Positions 7,112 to 8,044 of a stretch of 8,044 nt of DNA are shown here, one piece after another. The position numbers were made by a program, and so were the translations under genes. A model generated the notes under the pieces. The model was given only the letters and a program-made list of their open reading frames with translations, searched no databases and was not told the DNA's origin. The stretch is from positions 1 through 8,044 of the forward strand of contig JABXIP010000173.1 of assembly GCA_013373005.1 (NCBI GenBank). The letters run 5' to 3'. Each line of letters starts with the position of its first letter. Within the stretch, counting starts at the first letter, position 1. This stretch comes from Cytophagia bacterium. Its GTDB lineage: Bacteria; Bacteroidota; Bacteroidia; Cytophagales; Cyclobacteriaceae.

Positions 7112-8044
7112 TTACTTCTCTGTTGTCCCTACGAAGGGGTCGTTTTCTTTGATTAATAAATTCTGTGTGTTTATCTCCTCATCTTCATCTTCTATGTAAA
7201 ACTCATAGTGCTCAATAAGCGGATGGAAGTTTTGGTTCCTCTTACCACTATCGAACACCATAATAAGTGCCGGCAGTAAGGTAAGATTGGTGAGCATGGC
7301 GAAAAACAGGGTTAACGAGGTTAACAATCCTAAAGCCACGGTTCCTCCAAAATCTGAGAAAACAAAAATGATGAAGCCAAAAAACAGGATGATGGAGGTA
7401 TACAACATACTCGAACCTGTCTCCTTAATACTGTTGCTAATAGCAATCGGTACGAAGAAATTCTTGGCGAAAAGCTCTTGTCTGTACTTGGCCAAAAAGT
7501 GAATGGAATCATCTACAGAAATTCCGAAGGCAATACTGAAAATCAGGGCAGTACTAGGCTTTAATGGAATTCCGAAATATCCCATAATTCCCGCGGTCAT
7601 AACCAAAGGAATAAAGTTGGGAATCAGTGAAATGATAATCATTCTCACATTGGCGAATAGTATGGCCATAATTACCGCAATAATTACGAATGCCAGCAGT
7701 AAGCTTAGCCTTAGATTCTCAATCAAAAACTTATTACCCTTAACAAATAGCAGCGTAGAGCCCGTTACGGCTGTTTCAACTTCGTCATCATCGAATACCT
7801 TTTTGATCTCGGGCTCGATTACATTATTAATGATGGAATCCATTTTGATGGAACCCATATCTGCAATCTTCAATGAAACCCTCATTACCTGACCTGTACT
7901 GTCTACAAATGAATTGAGGAAGCCTGCATTGTCACCTTGATTACTCAAGTAACTCAATATCGCATTTCTGTCACTTGGACTCGGTAGACCATAGAACCGT
8001 TCATTTCCATTGTAGAATGCTTGCCGAACCGCTTTAGCAAATGA
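7112..8044 (-). CDS. RND/MMPL-family transporter, C-terminal part
   Basis: The frame is open from the right window edge to a TAA stop at 7112-7114, giving 310 residues with no start in view. A TTG at 7957 could be called as a start, but the 29 codons before it (SFAKAVRQAFYNGNERFYGL and on) are continuous and the family is far longer (about 750-800 residues), so the gene is cut by the edge. The visible part is the end of the second periplasmic loop (about 1-108), then five membrane segments at roughly 113-131, 134-158, 161-180, 214-230 and 236-263, and an acidic cytoplasmic tail of about 45 residues containing EDEDEE. The ALIFSIAFGISVDDSIHFL block (Asp pair at bases 7508-7513) is typical of the HAE3/MMPL-like RND 'predicted exporter' group and carries the acidic residues expected in the proton-relay helix. 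The substrate cannot be read; lipid or hopanoid-like export is only a family-level possibility. It lies 25 bases upstream of ileS, probably co-transcribed. Confidence 0.88.
   Translation of the reverse strand, partial: SFAKAVRQAFYNGNERFYGLPSPSDRNAILSYLSNQGDNAGFLNSFVDSTGQVMRVSLKIADMGSIKMDSIINNVIEPEIKKVFDDDEVETAVTGSTLLFVKGNKFLIENLRLSLLLAFVIIAVIMAILFANVRMIIISLIPNFIPLVMTAGIMGYFGIPLKPSTALIFSIAFGISVDDSIHFLAKYRQELFAKNFFVPIAISNSIKETGSSMLYTSIILFFGFIIFVFSDFGGTVALGLLTSLTLFFAMLTNLTLLPALIMVFDSGKRNQNFHPLIEHYEFYIEDEDEEINTQNLLIKENDPFVGTTEK

Noticed and set aside
7287..7892. Open frames on both strands overlapping the RND transporter gene
   Set aside because: They are overlapping frames within a clear membrane-protein gene, with no recognisable domains.
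7112..7957. A complete 281-residue RND-like protein starting at TTG 7957
   Set aside because: The frame stays open to the window edge with plausible coding sequence upstream, and the family is much longer; the gene is truncated by the window.

Overview
The window looks like ordinary chromosomal housekeeping DNA from a member of the Bacteroidota, probably Cytophagales-like; the order is tentative. Three things support the phylum. The IleRS is the long IleRS2 type. The LspA has a long insert between its two catalytic aspartates. The short first reading frame is the tail of a DUF721/DciA-like protein of the form common in that phylum. No mobile element, integrase, tRNA, rRNA or CRISPR array is visible.

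Layout: the plus strand carries only the 3' end of the DUF721 gene (1-177). A compact hairpin with T-runs on both flanks (about 181-223) serves it and the converging genes on the other strand. Everything else reads leftward on the minus strand. In transcription order these are the C-terminal part of an RND/MMPL-type transporter running off the right edge (8044-7112), ileS (7086-3781), lspA (3773-3186) and a secreted two-domain M16 zinc peptidase (3088-233). The transporter, ileS and lspA are separated by only 25 and 7 bases and look like one transcription unit. The 97-base gap between lspA and the peptidase is the only sizeable non-coding stretch. It contains a 59-base segment that can fold into a nearly fully paired three-way junction ending 3 bases before the peptidase start codon.

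Functionally, ileS charges tRNA-Ile and lspA matures lipoproteins; this pair is adjacent in many bacteria. The transporter and the M16 peptidase are envelope proteins, so the cluster mixes translation with envelope biogenesis and maintenance.

The most interesting signals are three. First, the IleRS class I signature is GIHH instead of HIGH, a swap linked to mupirocin hyper-resistance in IleRS2 enzymes. Second, there is the three-way-junction leader of the peptidase gene. Third, the start signals are unusual: GTG with a perfect AAGGAG for ileS, and TTG with no ribosome-binding site, 7 bases after the ileS stop, for lspA.
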